Of a stretch of 64,000 nucleotides of DNA, positions 54,756 to 64,000 are shown piece after piece. The stretch lies in NCBI RefSeq assembly GCF_004798905.1, contig NZ_SDMO01000001.1, positions 124,001-188,000 on the forward strand. The letters run 5' to 3'. A program made the translations under genes and the position numbers. The notes beneath the pieces were generated by a model. The model was not told where the DNA came from. It ran no database searches and worked only from the letters and a program-made list of their open reading frames with translations. The first letter of the stretch is position 1. The number at the start of each line of letters is the position of its first letter. The DNA comes from Halomonas borealis. GTDB lineage: Bacteria > Pseudomonadota > Gammaproteobacteria > Pseudomonadales > Halomonadaceae.

Positions 54756-55367
54756 ATGATCGGACGCTTGCGAGGCACGCTGGTGGACAAGCAGCCCCCC
54801 TGGCTACTGGTGGACGTGGCCGGGGTCGGCTACGAGCTGGAAGCGTCCATGACCACCCTGGTGGCATTGCCCGGGCTCGGCGAGGAGGTGGCACTGCATA
54901 CCCACCTGACCGTGCGTGACGACGCCCACCTTCTCTACGGCTTCGCCCGGGAGCAGGAGCGAGCCCTGTTTCGCGCCTTGATCAAGGTCAATGGCGTCGG
55001 CCCCAAGCTGGCCCTGGCGATCCTCTCGGGGATGGACGAGGATGCCTTCATCCGCTGCGTGATGGATGGCGACGTCAAGTCCCTGACACGCCTGCCCGGC
55101 GTCGGCAAGAAGACCGCCGAACGCTTGATCGTCGAGATGCGCGACCGCTTCCCGCACTGGGAGGCCGATACCGACGCACCGACGGCCGAGGCCGGGAGCC
55201 CCCGCGTCGCGGAGCCGCGTCAGGATCCGCTGGCCGAAGCCGAGGCGGCGCTGGTCAGCCTCGGCTACAAGTCCGCCGAGGCGGCGCGCATGCTCAGCGG
55301 CCTCGAGGAAGAGGGCAGCACCGAGGCCATCATCAAGGCGGCGCTCGCGCGGCGCATGGCGGGTTGA
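54756..55367 (+). CDS. ruvA: Holliday junction branch migration protein RuvA
   Basis: The 203-residue DNA-binding subunit begins MIGRLRGTLVDKQPP and has the two helix-hairpin-helix motifs (KVNGVGPKLALAILSGM and RLPGVGKKTAERLIVEM). A flexible acidic linker follows, then the C-terminal domain III that contacts RuvB (ALVSLGYKSAEAARML). It forms the ruvAB operon with the next gene, 51 bp on. Confidence 0.96.
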   Translation: MIGRLRGTLVDKQPPWLLVDVAGVGYELEASMTTLVALPGLGEEVALHTHLTVRDDAHLLYGFAREQERALFRALIKVNGVGPKLALAILSGMDEDAFIRCVMDGDVKSLTRLPGVGKKTAERLIVEMRDRFPHWEADTDAPTAEAGSPRVAEPRQDPLAEAEAALVSLGYKSAEAARMLSGLEEEGSTEAIIKAALARRMAG

Positions 55368-55418
55368 TGGCCATGCGTGCTGCACACCCGTTGATGCCGA
55401 TGCCGTCGGAGAAGCCTC

Positions 55419-56447
55419 ATGCTGGAAACTGATCGCCTGATCGGTGCCGACGACCGCGATGGCGAAGGTCCCCTGGATCACGCCATCCGGCCCAAGCGGC
55501 TCGGCGACTACATCGGCCAGCCTCGGGTCCGCGAGCAACTGGAGATATTCATCCATGCCGCGCGGGGCCGCGACGAGAGCCTCGACCATACGCTGGTCTT
55601 CGGCCCGCCCGGGCTCGGCAAGACCACGCTTGCCAACATCATCGCCACCGAGATGGGCGTCGGGCTGAAGTCGACGTCCGGGCCGGTCCTCGAGCGCGCC
55701 GGCGATCTGGCCGCCATGCTCACCAACCTGCAGCCCGGCGATGTGCTGTTCATCGACGAGATTCATCGCCTCTCGTCGGTGGTGGAGGAGATCCTCTATC
55801 CCGCCATGGAGGACTTCCAGCTCGACATCGTGATCGGCGAGGGGCCGGCGGCGCGCTCGATCAAGCTCGACTTGCCGCCGTTCACCCTGGTCGGGGCCAC
55901 CACTCGAGCGGGGCTTTTGACCTCGCCGCTGCGCGACCGCTTCGGCATCGTCCAACGCCTGGAGTTCTACTCCGTCGAGGAGCTCAGCGAGATCGTCGCC
56001 CGCTCGGCGCGCCTGCTCGGCGTCGCTGCCGATGATGACGGTGCCCGTGAGATCGCGCGACGTTCCCGGGGCACCCCGCGGATCGCCAACCGTTTGCTGC
56101 GTCGGGTGCGTGACTACGCCGAGGTTCGGGGCAGCGGCCACATCGATGCCGACGTCGCCGATCGGGCGCTCGACATGCTGCACGTCGATCATCATGGTCT
56201 GGATCACATGGACCGCCGGCTGCTGCTGGCGATGATCGAGAAGTTCGATGGCGGGCCGGTCGGGGTCGACTCCCTGGCCGCGGCCATCGGCGAGGAACGC
56301 GACACCATCGAAGACGTCATCGAGCCCTACCTGATCCAGCAGGGGCTGATGATGCGCACCGCCCGCGGCCGGGTGGTGACCCGCCAGGCCTGGCAGCACT
56401 TCGGCCTGGCCCCGGACGACCGCGCCCCGGCGCCTTCCCCAGACTGA
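55419..56447 (+). CDS. ruvB: Holliday junction ATP-dependent helicase RuvB
   Basis: The 342-residue AAA+ motor has Walker [16 protein letters not shown], Walker [11 protein letters not shown], the sensor block [20 protein letters not shown] and a C-terminal winged helix. It drives branch migration with RuvA. Its stop is only 17 bp before tolQ; the ybgC thioesterase gene usually found between them is missing. Confidence 0.97.
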   Translation: MLETDRLIGADDRDGEGPLDHAIRPKRLGDYIGQPRVREQLEIFIHAARGRDESLDHTLVFGPPGLGKTTLANIIATEMGVGLKSTSGPVLERAGDLAAMLTNLQPGDVLFIDEIHRLSSVVEEILYPAMEDFQLDIVIGEGPAARSIKLDLPPFTLVGATTRAGLLTSPLRDRFGIVQRLEFYSVEELSEIVARSARLLGVAADDDGAREIARRSRGTPRIANRLLRRVRDYAEVRGSGHIDADVADRALDMLHVDHHGLDHMDRRLLLAMIEKFDGGPVGVDSLAAAIGEERDTIEDVIEPYLIQQGLMMRTARGRVVTRQAWQHFGLAPDDRAPAPSPD

Positions 56448-56464
56448 CCGAGACGAGGATTCCC

Positions 56465-57154
56465 GTGAACGATGCCATGTCCATTCCCCACCTGATCATC
56501 AACGCCAGCGGCGTGGTCCAGGCGGTGATGCTACTGCTGTTGCTGGGCTCACTGCTGTCCTGGGTGGTGATCTTCCAGCGCAGTTTCGTGATGCGCCGTG
56601 CCCGCAAGGCACACCGTGACTTCGAGGACCGCTTCTGGTCGGGGGTCGATCTCAACGAGCTGTATCGCGAGACGCCGGCCGAGCAGGAAACCCTCGGCGC
56701 CGAGCACATCTTTCGTGCCGGCTTTCGCGAGTTCAATCGCCTGATGCCCAAGACCCAGAGCCCGCAGGCCATCCTCGATGGCGTGCAGCGCAGCATGCGC
56801 GTGGCCTGGTCTCGCGAGGAAGACCGCCTCAACCTACACCTGGTGTTCCTGGCTACCGTGGCCTCGTCGAGCCCGTATATCGGGCTGTTCGGTACCGTGT
56901 GGGGCATCATGGGCTCCTTCCAGTCGCTGTCCATGGCCCAGCAGGCCACGCTCGGCACGGTGGCTCCCTGGATCGCCGAGGCGCTGATCGCCACCGCCAT
57001 GGGCCTGTTCGCCGCGATTCCGGCGGTGATCTTCTATAATCGCCTGTCGTCTGAATCGTCGCGGCTGCTCGGCAAGTACGAGGACTTCGCCGAGGAGTTC
57101 CATTCCATCCTGCACCGCAACCTGCAGGGGCGCGGCGACAACGCCGCCGGCTGA
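56465..57154 (+). CDS. tolQ: Tol-Pal system proton channel subunit TolQ
   Basis: The 229-residue inner-membrane protein has three membrane helices (about residues 10-35, 130-155 and 165-190), with family blocks SPYIGLFGTVWGIMGSFQSL and IAEALIATAMGLFAAIPAVIFYNR. With TolR it converts proton flow to force on TolA. It starts with GTG preceded by GAGGA. Confidence 0.96.
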   Translation: MNDAMSIPHLIINASGVVQAVMLLLLLGSLLSWVVIFQRSFVMRRARKAHRDFEDRFWSGVDLNELYRETPAEQETLGAEHIFRAGFREFNRLMPKTQSPQAILDGVQRSMRVAWSREEDRLNLHLVFLATVASSSPYIGLFGTVWGIMGSFQSLSMAQQATLGTVAPWIAEALIATAMGLFAAIPAVIFYNRLSSESSRLLGKYEDFAEEFHSILHRNLQGRGDNAAG

Positions 57155-57167
57155 GGAGGGCCACGCC

Positions 57168-57608
57168 ATGCACGGACCCTTCAATCGCATGGGCCGGCGC
57201 AAGCCGATGAACGAGATCAATGTCGTGCCCTTCATCGACGTGATGCTGGTGTTGCTGGTGATCTTCATGATCACCGCCCCGATGCTGACGCAAGGCGTCA
57301 AGGTCGACCTGCCCCAGGTCAGTTCCGAACCCATCGAGGACAACGAGAATCGCGACCCGATCATCGTCTCGGTGGACGACGAGGGGCAGATCTATGTCAG
57401 CCTCAGCGGTGACGAGACCGCGGTCGATCTGGATGGTCTCGGCCAGCGCGTACAGGTCCTGCTCGAACGTGAATCGGGGACTCGGGTGTTGGTACGCGGG
57501 GACCGCAACGTGCCCTATGGGCAGATCGTCACCCTGATGAGCACCCTGCAGACCTCGGGCGTGGCCAATGTCGGGCTGATCTCCGAGCCCCCGCCCGGGG
57601 ACGGCTGA
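57168..57608 (+). CDS. tolR: Tol-Pal system protein TolR
   Basis: The 146-residue ExbD/TolR protein has one membrane helix with the proton-carrying Asp in INVVPFIDVMLVLLVIFMIT and a periplasmic domain (SVDDEGQIYVSL, VLVRGDRNVPYGQIVTLMSTL). It is 13 bp downstream of tolQ. Confidence 0.96.
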   Translation: MHGPFNRMGRRKPMNEINVVPFIDVMLVLLVIFMITAPMLTQGVKVDLPQVSSEPIEDNENRDPIIVSVDDEGQIYVSLSGDETAVDLDGLGQRVQVLLERESGTRVLVRGDRNVPYGQIVTLMSTLQTSGVANVGLISEPPPGDG

Positions 57609-57617
57609 GGAGGACGC

Positions 57618-58640
57618 ATGGCCAGACAACGACGCCACGTCGGCTACGGGCTACCGCTGACCCTCGCCATCGGCCTTCACCTCGGGCTTCTGGTGATCAG
57701 CGTGATCCGCTTCCCGAGCGCCGACAGCGAGCCTCCTAACCAGGCGATCGTCCAGGCGACCCTGGTGCGCGCCGAGACCGCCACCGACCAGGCTCAGCAG
57801 GCGCAGCAACAGGCCCGAGCCGCGGCCAAGGCCGAGCAGCAACGCAAGGAGACCCAGGCCGCCGAACAGGCAGAAGCCGAGGCAGAGGCCGAACGCCAGC
57901 GTCGGCAGGAACAGGAACAGGCGGCGCAACGCGAGCAGGCTCGCGAGGCCGCCGAGCAGGCCGAGGCCGAGGCCGAACGCCGTGCCGAGCAAGCCGCGCA
58001 GCAGGAAGCCGAGCGTCAACGCCAGGCAGAGGCCGAGGCGGAAGCCGAACGTGAGCGCCAGGCCGAAGAAGAGGCCCGCAAGCAACGCGAAGCCGAGGCG
58101 GAGGCCGAACGTGAGCGCCAGGCCGAGGAAGAGGCCCGCAAGCAGCGTGAAGCCGAGGCGGAGGCCGAACGCAAGCGTCAGGCCGAGGAAGAGGCACGCA
58201 AGCAGCGTGAAGCCGAGGCGGAGGCCGAACGCAAGCGTCAGGCCGAGGAAGAGGCTCGCCAGCGCGCCGCCGAAGCCTCGCAGAGCAGCCTCGACCAGGC
58301 CATCGCCGGCGAGTCCGAGGCTGTGGCCAATGCGCAACAGGCCGAGGAGGCCGCCAACGGCTTCATCAACCTGGTTCGTCAGGCGGTGGAACAGGCCTGG
58401 GCGATTCCGCCCAACGTCTCCGACGGCGCCGCGGCCGAGATTTCGGTTCGCCTGGGGCCTTCCGGGGAGCTATTCGCCGCCAGCATCGGTCGTAGCAGTG
58501 GCAACAGTGCCTTCGACCGCTCTGCCCTGGACGCGGTGGAGACCGCCGCGCCCTTCGCCGAACTGCGCGAGCTGCCCGCATCGGTGCAGCGTGAGTATCG
58601 TGAGTTCACTCTCAGATTTCGACCGGGGGACATACGCTGA
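57618..58640 (+). CDS. tolA: Tol-Pal system protein TolA
   Basis: The 340-residue protein has one N-terminal membrane helix ([19 protein letters not shown]). A long Ala/Glu/Arg/Gln-rich helical domain (about residues 55-235) spans the periplasm, and a C-terminal TonB-like domain ([39 protein letters not shown]) contacts TolB and Pal. The helical domain holds four 20-residue tandem repeats. Its stop overlaps the tolB start (TGATG). Confidence 0.93.
   Translation: MARQRRHVGYGLPLTLAIGLHLGLLVISVIRFPSADSEPPNQAIVQATLVRAETATDQAQQAQQQARAAAKAEQQRKETQAAEQAEAEAEAERQRRQEQEQAAQREQAREAAEQAEAEAERRAEQAAQQEAERQRQAEAEAEAERERQAEEEARKQREAEAEAERERQAEEEARKQREAEAEAERKRQAEEEARKQREAEAEAERKRQAEEEARQRAAEASQSSLDQAIAGESEAVANAQQAEEAANGFINLVRQAVEQAWAIPPNVSDGAAAEISVRLGPSGELFAASIGRSSGNSAFDRSALDAVETAAPFAELRELPASVQREYREFTLRFRPGDIR
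58021..58260 (+). repeat. Four tandem 60-bp repeats in tolA
   Basis: Four in-frame 60-bp units encode variants of [18 protein letters not shown] plus two residues. The last two units differ at very few positions, so duplication is recent. The repeat keeps the heptad-like helix in frame and only changes the domain's length. Confidence 0.9.
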
Positions 58641-59923
58641 TGAGAGCCTTGATGACCACCTGGCTGGCGGCCGTGCTGTGGCTATGCACGCCGCTTGCTC
58701 AGGCCGACCTGACCATCGACATTACCCGTGGCAACGAACAGGCCACCCCGATCGCCGTGGTGCCCTTCGCCGACGGCCAAGACCTGCCTCAGGACGTGGC
58801 GCAGATCGTTGCCGACGACCTGAAGCGCAGCGGTTACTTCGATCCGCTCGAACGCCAGGCAATGTTCGCCAAACCGAGCAGTGGCGATGAGGTCTCCTAC
58901 GGGGACTGGCAGTCGCTGGATACCCGCTACCTGGTCGTGGGGCGGGTCAGCCGTTCGGCGGGTAACGTCGAGATCCGCTACGAACTGATGAACGTCAGCG
59001 GCGAATCACGCATGCTGGGCGAAGTCATCACCGCCGGGCAGGATCAGCTGCGTGGCGCCGCTCACCGTATCAGCGACAAGATATTTGAGGAGATCACCGG
59101 CATCCGCGGCGCCTTCTCGACCCGCATCGCCTATGTCACCTCCCAAGGCCTCGGCGACGATACCGCCTATCAGCTGTTCGTCGCCGACGCCGACGGGCGC
59201 AATAGCCATCAGGTGCTGAGCTCCGATCAACCGATCATGTCGCCGTCCTGGTCGCCGGATGGTAGCAAGCTGGCCTACGTGTCCTTCGAGTCCGGGCGCC
59301 CCGGCATCTACGTGCAGCAGGTGGACAGCGGGCGTCGGGTGCGCCTGACCTCCTTCGAGGGACTCAACAGCGCGCCATCCTGGTCGCCCGACGGCCGCCG
59401 CCTGGCCATGGCGTTGTCTCGCGACGGCCAGCCAGAAATCTATGTGATGGACATCGCCTCGCAGAATCTCCAGCGCATCACCAACAGTTCGAGTATCGAG
59501 ACCGAGCCGTCATGGACACCGGACGGCGACGGCCTGATCTATACCTCGGACCGCAGCGGCGGCCCGCAGATCTATCGCCAGTCGCTTGGTGGCTCGCCGG
59601 AACGCATCACCTTCACCGGCAACTACAATGCACGGGCACGCTTCGCACCGGACGGCGAGTCCATCTTCCTGATCCATCGTGGCGCCAACGGTTATCGCGT
59701 TGCCCGCCAGGATCTGGAAAGCGGTCGACTGGTTGAACTCGGCGATGCTCGTCAGGCCGAGTCGCCAAGCGTTGCCCCCAATGGCACCATGGTCATCTTC
59801 GCCACCCAGCAGGGCGGAAATGGCGTACTGGGGGCCGTGTCCGCGGATGGGCGTGTCTCGTTCCGTCTACCCGCGGCACAGGGCGACGTGCGTGAGCCCG
59901 CCTGGTCCCCGTTTCTCAACTGA
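58640..59923 (+). CDS. tolB: Tol-Pal system beta-propeller protein TolB
   Basis: The 427-residue periplasmic protein has a signal peptide ([22 protein letters not shown]) and an N-terminal alpha/beta domain. A six-bladed propeller follows, with repeated blocks [37 protein letters not shown] and [17 protein letters not shown]. It links Pal to the Tol complex. Translation is coupled to tolA. Confidence 0.97.
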   Translation: MRALMTTWLAAVLWLCTPLAQADLTIDITRGNEQATPIAVVPFADGQDLPQDVAQIVADDLKRSGYFDPLERQAMFAKPSSGDEVSYGDWQSLDTRYLVVGRVSRSAGNVEIRYELMNVSGESRMLGEVITAGQDQLRGAAHRISDKIFEEITGIRGAFSTRIAYVTSQGLGDDTAYQLFVADADGRNSHQVLSSDQPIMSPSWSPDGSKLAYVSFESGRPGIYVQQVDSGRRVRLTSFEGLNSAPSWSPDGRRLAMALSRDGQPEIYVMDIASQNLQRITNSSSIETEPSWTPDGDGLIYTSDRSGGPQIYRQSLGGSPERITFTGNYNARARFAPDGESIFLIHRGANGYRVARQDLESGRLVELGDARQAESPSVAPNGTMVIFATQQGGNGVLGAVSADGRVSFRLPAAQGDVREPAWSPFLN

Positions 59924-59953
59924 CTGTACCCCCCCAAGGAAAGGAGTCTAACG

Positions 59954-60493
59954 ATGCAAATCAAGCCCTATGCCCGTAGCCTGGCGATCGCCGCGTCATT
60001 GGCCGTGATGGCCGGTTGTTCAAGCACCGGTGGCACCCAGGATGGCAATATGAACGGCACCGCTAACGGCAATGGTAGCGGCGTGGGCACCGGCACCGCC
60101 GGTACCGGCCAGACCAGCGGCAGCGGCCTCGGCGAAGGTGCCGGCCAGATGGCCGGCTCGCGGATCCCCGAGGTCCGGACCATCTACTTCGCCTTCGACA
60201 GCGAGACCATTCGCCCCGAGTTCCAATCGGTGCTCGAGTCTCACGCTCGCTTCCTAAGCGACAACTCGAACGCCAGCGTGGTGCTGCAGGGGCATACCGA
60301 TGAACGTGGTACCCGTGAGTACAACCTGGCCCTCGGCGAGCGCCGTGCCAACGCAGTGAAGCGCTTCATGAGCATCCAGGGCGTCTCGCCGTCCCAGGTC
60401 GAGGTGGTCAGCTACGGAGAGGAGCGCCCGGCCGCCCGCGGCGGCAACGAGGAAGCCTACGCCCAGAACCGTCGCGTGGTCTTCGCCTACTGA
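59954..60493 (+). CDS. pal: Peptidoglycan-associated lipoprotein Pal
   Basis: The 179-residue outer-membrane lipoprotein has a signal peptide with lipobox VMAGC (lipidated Cys near residue 22) and a Gly/Thr/Asn-rich linker. An OmpA-like domain follows with IYFAFDSETIRPEFQ, LQGHTDERGTREYNLALGERRANAV and VVSYGEERP. AAGGAG precedes the ATG. It anchors the outer membrane to peptidoglycan. Confidence 0.96.
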   Translation: MQIKPYARSLAIAASLAVMAGCSSTGGTQDGNMNGTANGNGSGVGTGTAGTGQTSGSGLGEGAGQMAGSRIPEVRTIYFAFDSETIRPEFQSVLESHARFLSDNSNASVVLQGHTDERGTREYNLALGERRANAVKRFMSIQGVSPSQVEVVSYGEERPAARGGNEEAYAQNRRVVFAY

Positions 60494-60537
60494 GACCGCC
60501 GCCGCGCCCGGCACCACGATAGGGAAGGGAGAATGCG

Positions 60538-61341
60538 ATGAGACCTCGTCTCAGAATCTGGACCGCCGCTGGGGCCTTGAGCCTGCTGGCGACTCCGGCA
60601 CTCGCGCAGCAGCCGGTGGTGGAGGAACTCACCGCCGGTGCCGGCAACAGCGGCGGCTTCTACGACCAGACGGCCACCCGCGAGCCTGCGGGTGGCCAAC
60701 TGGAGATGTTCAACGAGATGCAGCGCAATCAGCAGCAGTTGCGCCAGCTGCGTGGACAGGTGGAGGAGCTGCGTTATCAGCTCGAACAGCTGAAACGCCA
60801 GACTCGCCAGCAGTACATGGATCTGGAAGACCGTCTGGCGAGCGGTGCTGCAGCCGGCGGTGGAACGTCGGCCCAGGCAGGCGCCGATAGCGCCGCCGAG
60901 GATGGCTCCCCGCCCGTCGACGAGGCGGCGGCCGCCGCCGCGTCGGGGCAGGGCGGCGCTGATGCTGGGGCGAGGAGCGACTATCAGGCGGCCTTCGCCA
61001 AGGTGCAGGCTCGCGAGTTCGGTGCCGCGACCCAGGCCTTCGAGGCCTTCGTCAAGGCGCATCCCGACGCTCAGCTGACCGCCAATGCCCACTATTGGCT
61101 CGGCGAGCTGCATTCTGCCGATGACGAGCTCGAGGCCGCCGATGCGGCCTTCCAGCGCGTGCTCGACGACTTCCCCGACAGCAACAAGGTGCCCGATGCG
61201 CTCTACAAGCTGGGCCTGCTCAAGGCTCGCCAGGGTGAACCGGAAGCCAGTCAGGTGTTGCTCGAGCGGGTCGAAGAGCAATATCCCGACAGCAGCGCCG
61301 CCAGCTTGGCCGCCGACTTCCAGCGTCAGTCGGGCAACTAG
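60538..61341 (+). CDS. cpoB: Cell division coordinator CpoB (YbgF)
   Basis: The 267-residue periplasmic protein has a signal peptide ending at ALAQQ and an N-terminal coiled coil that forms trimers (FNEMQRNQQQLRQLRGQVEEL). An Ala/Gly-rich linker follows, then C-terminal tetratricopeptide repeats (YQAAFAKVQAREFGAATQAF; AHYWLGELH). It couples Tol-Pal with septal peptidoglycan synthesis. It is last in the tol-pal group, 44 bp after pal. Confidence 0.95.
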   Translation: MRPRLRIWTAAGALSLLATPALAQQPVVEELTAGAGNSGGFYDQTATREPAGGQLEMFNEMQRNQQQLRQLRGQVEELRYQLEQLKRQTRQQYMDLEDRLASGAAAGGGTSAQAGADSAAEDGSPPVDEAAAAAASGQGGADAGARSDYQAAFAKVQAREFGAATQAFEAFVKAHPDAQLTANAHYWLGELHSADDELEAADAAFQRVLDDFPDSNKVPDALYKLGLLKARQGEPEASQVLLERVEEQYPDSSAASLAADFQRQSGN

Positions 61342-61356
61342 CCCCGGAGGTGTGCC

Positions 61357-62121
61357 ATGACGACCTGTCAGATCGACTATGTAGCACCGCCAGGGCTGCT
61401 TGCCGGGCGGGTGATCCTGGTGACCGGTGCAGGAGATGGCATCGGGCGTGCCGCGGCGCTGAGCTACGCTCGCCACGGCGCCACGGTGATCCTGCTGGGT
61501 CGCACCACCGCCAAGCTCGAGGCGGTATACGACGCCATCGAGGCCGAGGGGCTTCCGCAGCCGGCGATCTTCCCGTTGAACCTCGAGGGGGCCACGCTCA
61601 AGGACTACCATGACATGGCCGAGGCCCTGCACCGGGAGTTCGGCCGCCTCGATGGCCTGTTGCACAATGCCGGACTGCTGGGCCAACTGACACCCTTCGC
61701 CCAGTATGACCCAGCATTGTGGGAGCAGGTGATGCAGGTCAACGTCACCGGACCGATCTGGATGACCCAGGCACTGCTGCCGCTGCTCGAGGCCTCGGAG
61801 GACGCCTCGGTGATCTTCACCTCGTCCTCGGTGGGGCGCCGCGGGCGCGCCTACTGGGGAGCCTATTCGGTCTCGAAGTTTGCCACCGAGGGTTTCATGG
61901 AGGTACTCGCCGACGAGGTGGAACACCTCGGCACGCTGCGTATCAACACCCTCAACCCCGGCGCGACACGTACCGCCATGCGCCACTCGGCGTATCCGGC
62001 GGAGGACTCCGCTACGCTACGCACACCGCAGGACATCATGCCCAGCTACCTGTGGCTGATGGGCCCCGACAGCCGCGGCCACAGCGGTGAGCGTTTCGAC
62101 GCCCAGCCACCCCGACAATAA
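61357..62121 (+). CDS. yciK: SDR oxidoreductase, YciK family
   Basis: The 254-residue short-chain dehydrogenase has the cofactor motif TGAGDGIGRAAALSYARHG, LHNAG, and the catalytic Ser-Tyr-Lys (TSSSVGRRGRAYWGAYSVSKFA). YciK-type proteins are widespread but their substrate is unknown. It lies 15 bp after cpoB and is convergent with mupP, as found in Pseudomonas for this neighbourhood. Confidence 0.9.
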   Translation: MTTCQIDYVAPPGLLAGRVILVTGAGDGIGRAAALSYARHGATVILLGRTTAKLEAVYDAIEAEGLPQPAIFPLNLEGATLKDYHDMAEALHREFGRLDGLLHNAGLLGQLTPFAQYDPALWEQVMQVNVTGPIWMTQALLPLLEASEDASVIFTSSSVGRRGRAYWGAYSVSKFATEGFMEVLADEVEHLGTLRINTLNPGATRTAMRHSAYPAEDSATLRTPQDIMPSYLWLMGPDSRGHSGERFDAQPPRQ

Positions 62122-62143
62122 TCGGCGCCGACGGTACGATGTA

Positions 62144-62174
62144 CGGGCCTCCCCACGCGGGGAGGCCCGTTTTT
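62144..62174 (+). terminator. Rho-independent terminator after yciK
   Basis: CGGGCCTCCCC pairs perfectly with GGGGAGGCCCG around ACGC, followed by five T residues. Confidence 0.92.
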
Positions 62175-62224
62175 CATGCTCGCCAGGGCCGCGTCGTTGT
62201 CGACTCGGCGAGACCGATGCTGGC

Positions 62225-62917
62225 TCAGCGGGAGCTCGTTGCCTGGACGAGGTCCTGCGAGAGCGCCAGGCTCAGCGTATCGGCGTCGGCGAACCATAAG
62301 TCTGCCGGCCATAGCCGGTAATCGTCGTCCTCGGCGATATAACCGTAGCCCACCGCCACGGCCGGCATGCCGGCCGCTCGGGCGGCCTGCATGTCGCGGT
62401 GATGATCGCCGAGATACCAGCAGTCGCCGGGCGCCACGTCGAGGCGCCGTGCCGCCTCGAGCAGCGGTGCCGGGTCGGGTTTCTTGACCGGCAGGTCATC
62501 GGCGCACAGCAAGGCCCCTGGCGTCAGGCCCAGGGCCTCGACCAGCGGCGCCGCGTAGGCACGCGGCTTGTTGGTGACGATGCCCCAGGGGCGACCGCTT
62601 TCGCTCCACTCGTCGAGCAGGCGATCCAGCGGTGGGAAGACCCGGCTGTCGACGGCCACCGCCGCGCCGTAGGCGGCCAGCAGGAAGGCTCGCGCCTCGT
62701 CATGGCCGGCGGTGTCGCGCTCGAGCCCGAGCGCCAGCGTGACCAGGGCGCTGCCGCCGTTAGAGACCTGGGCGCGGATCGCCGCGTAGGGCAGGGGCGC
62801 GAGGCCATGATGACCACGCAACGCATTGGTAGCCCGCGCCAGATCCGGGGCGGTATCCACCAGGGTGCCATCGAGGTCGAAGAGCAGCGCGGCGGGGCCC
62901 GGCCGTGGATGGCTCAT
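62225..62917 (-). CDS. mupP: HAD phosphatase, MupP/Gph family
   Basis: The 230-residue HAD-IA phosphatase has motif [17 protein letters not shown], motif II VTNKP, motif III Lys in KKPDPAP and motif [18 protein letters not shown]. Position directly after ubiG and next to yciK matches mupP of Pseudomonas (N-acetylmuramic acid 6-phosphate phosphatase of peptidoglycan recycling). A phosphoglycolate phosphatase is the alternative. Its ATG overlaps the ubiG stop (ATGA). Confidence 0.75.
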   Translation of the reverse strand: MSHPRPGPAALLFDLDGTLVDTAPDLARATNALRGHHGLAPLPYAAIRAQVSNGGSALVTLALGLERDTAGHDEARAFLLAAYGAAVAVDSRVFPPLDRLLDEWSESGRPWGIVTNKPRAYAAPLVEALGLTPGALLCADDLPVKKPDPAPLLEAARRLDVAPGDCWYLGDHHRDMQAARAAGMPAVAVGYGYIAEDDDYRLWPADLWFADADTLSLALSQDLVQATSSR

Positions 62918-63639
62918 GAGGCCTCCCGCCGGCAATACATCAGGTAATTGACCGAGACATCGGTGGCCGACAGCCGGTAGCGGCGGGTCAGCGGCTGATA
63001 GGTCAGGCCGCTCTGTTCGCAGACCGTGAGCTCGGCCTCGCGGCACCAGGTGGCGAGCTCCGAGGGGCGGATGAACTTGGCGTAGTCATGGGTGCCACGC
63101 GGCAGCATGCGCAGCAGGTATTCGGCGCCCACGATCGCCAGCGCATAGGCCTTGGGATTGCGGTTGATGGTCGAGAAGAATACCTGGCCACCGGGCTTGA
63201 CCAGCCGCGTGCAGGCACGAATCACGGAGGCGGGGTCCGGCACGTGCTCGAGCATCTCCAGGCAGGTCACCACATCGAACTCGCCGGCATGGGCCTCGGC
63301 CATCGCCTCGACGCTGACCTGTCGATAGTCGACCGTCGCGCCGGTCTCCTCGGCGTGCAGGCGGGCCACCGCCAGCGGCGCCTCGCCCATGTCGATGCCG
63401 GTCACCTCGGCGCCGCGATGCGCCATGGCCTCGGCGAGGATACCGCCGCCACAGCCGACGTCGAGCACCCGGCGGCCGGCCAGCCCCGAGCGGGCGTCGA
63501 TGAAGTCGAGGCGCAACGGGTTGATCTCGTGCAGCGGCTTGAACTCGCCGCCGGTATCCCACCAGCGATGGGCCAGGGCCTCGAACTTGGCGATCTCCGC
63601 CGCGTCGACGTTGTCCGCTTGCGACTGGCTTGCCGTCAT
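62914..63639 (-). CDS. ubiG: Ubiquinone biosynthesis O-methyltransferase UbiG
   Basis: The 241-residue SAM-dependent enzyme performs both O-methylations of ubiquinone synthesis. It has [22 protein letters not shown], the SAM motif [27 protein letters not shown] and [19 protein letters not shown], all typical of UbiG. The start at 63639 follows GGAGAG; an ATG 11 codons earlier lacks a site. Confidence 0.96.
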   Translation of the reverse strand: MTASQSQADNVDAAEIAKFEALAHRWWDTGGEFKPLHEINPLRLDFIDARSGLAGRRVLDVGCGGGILAEAMAHRGAEVTGIDMGEAPLAVARLHAEETGATVDYRQVSVEAMAEAHAGEFDVVTCLEMLEHVPDPASVIRACTRLVKPGGQVFFSTINRNPKAYALAIVGAEYLLRMLPRGTHDYAKFIRPSELATWCREAELTVCEQSGLTYQPLTRRYRLSATDVSVNYLMYCRREAS

Positions 63640-63778
63640 CTGTGCTCTCCGTCGGTGTCGCCAGTCTGCCACTGTAGCGAGACCGGCCTGATTCGGTATG
63701 ATGCCATTCTACTCGTTCCCGACGCGCTGGCCCATGCCTGCCACGCCGGGGCTCAATGCGACACGACAAGGACCGCCC

Positions 63779-64000
63779 ATGATTCGCAAGGCCGTACTGC
63801 CCGTCGCGGGCTTTGGCACTCGCTGCCTGCCCGCCTCCAAGGCCATTCCCAAGGAAATGATCACCATCGTCGATCGTCCGGTGATCCAGTACGTGGTGCA
63901 GGAGGCCGTCGAGGCCGGCATTCGCGATATCGTGCTGGTGACCCACGCGAGCAAGAGTGCCATCGAGAACCACTTCGACAAGCACTTCGAGCTCGAGGCG
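63779..64000 (+). CDS. galU: UTP-glucose-1-phosphate uridylyltransferase (partial, 3' end outside window)
   Basis: The first 74 residues are present: the nucleotide-binding signature [20 protein letters not shown] (residues 8-27), then [18 protein letters not shown]. GalU makes UDP-glucose for envelope polysaccharides and trehalose. AAGGA lies seven bases before the ATG. It is divergent from ubiG. Confidence 0.94.
   Translation, partial: MIRKAVLPVAGFGTRCLPASKAIPKEMITIVDRPVIQYVVQEAVEAGIRDIVLVTHASKSAIENHFDKHFELEA

Overview
The window is high-GC, gene-dense gammaproteobacterial chromosome. Gene content and order (grxA, regBA-type pair, prfC, ygfZ, uvrB, aspS-yebC-ruvCAB-tolQRAB-pal-cpoB, yciK / mupP-ubiG, galU) and protein style point to a Halomonas-like member of the Halomonadaceae. 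This is inferred from gene similarity remembered from the families; no search was run. No tRNA, rRNA, CRISPR array or prophage was recognised.

Region 1 (1-11115) is mostly core: a partial NimT/CynX-type exporter divergent from its AraC-type regulator, a degenerate DUF1338 protein, grxA, an inositol-monophosphatase-family enzyme, an orphan HybE-like protein, 3-hydroxybutyrate dehydrogenase, a RegB/RegA-type redox two-component system, cysQ, prfC and a TatD-family DNase.

Region 2 (about 11126-36882) is the most interesting part. Two decayed ISL3-family transposase copies in inverted orientation flank about 25 kb of accessory genes. These encode an IclR regulator, a PcaF/PaaJ-type thiolase, a PaaH/DcaH-type 3-hydroxyacyl-CoA dehydrogenase, three acyl-CoA dehydrogenases (two forming a PimC/PimD-like pair), an AMP-forming acyl-CoA ligase, a hotdog thioesterase, a nitronate-monooxygenase-type flavoprotein, an unknown polytopic membrane protein, EtfBA, EtfQO, a DcaP-type porin, two crotonases (one fused to a vestigial dehydrogenase half) and a TAXI-type TRAP transporter with two binding proteins. 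A shared operator-like motif (consensus close to TTYCGCAWAGCARAAC) lies upstream of each transcription unit, including the regulator. The simplest reading is a self-contained, IclR-controlled system: uptake through porin and TRAP transporter, CoA ligation, beta-oxidation of a dicarboxylate-like or related acid, and electron delivery through ETF to quinone. The substrate is inferred, not shown.

Region 3 (36910-50646) is mixed core: ygfZ, uvrB, class I fumarase, cardiolipin synthase, a HypT-like LysR regulator, an NMN adenylyltransferase-Nudix fusion, a YihY/BrkB membrane protein, acylphosphatase, nucleoside hydrolase plus ribokinase, and a hydroxyacid dehydrogenase. Region 4 (50840-64000) is conserved core: fmdB-like, aspS, yebC, ruvCAB, the tol-pal system, yciK, mupP-ubiG and the start of galU.
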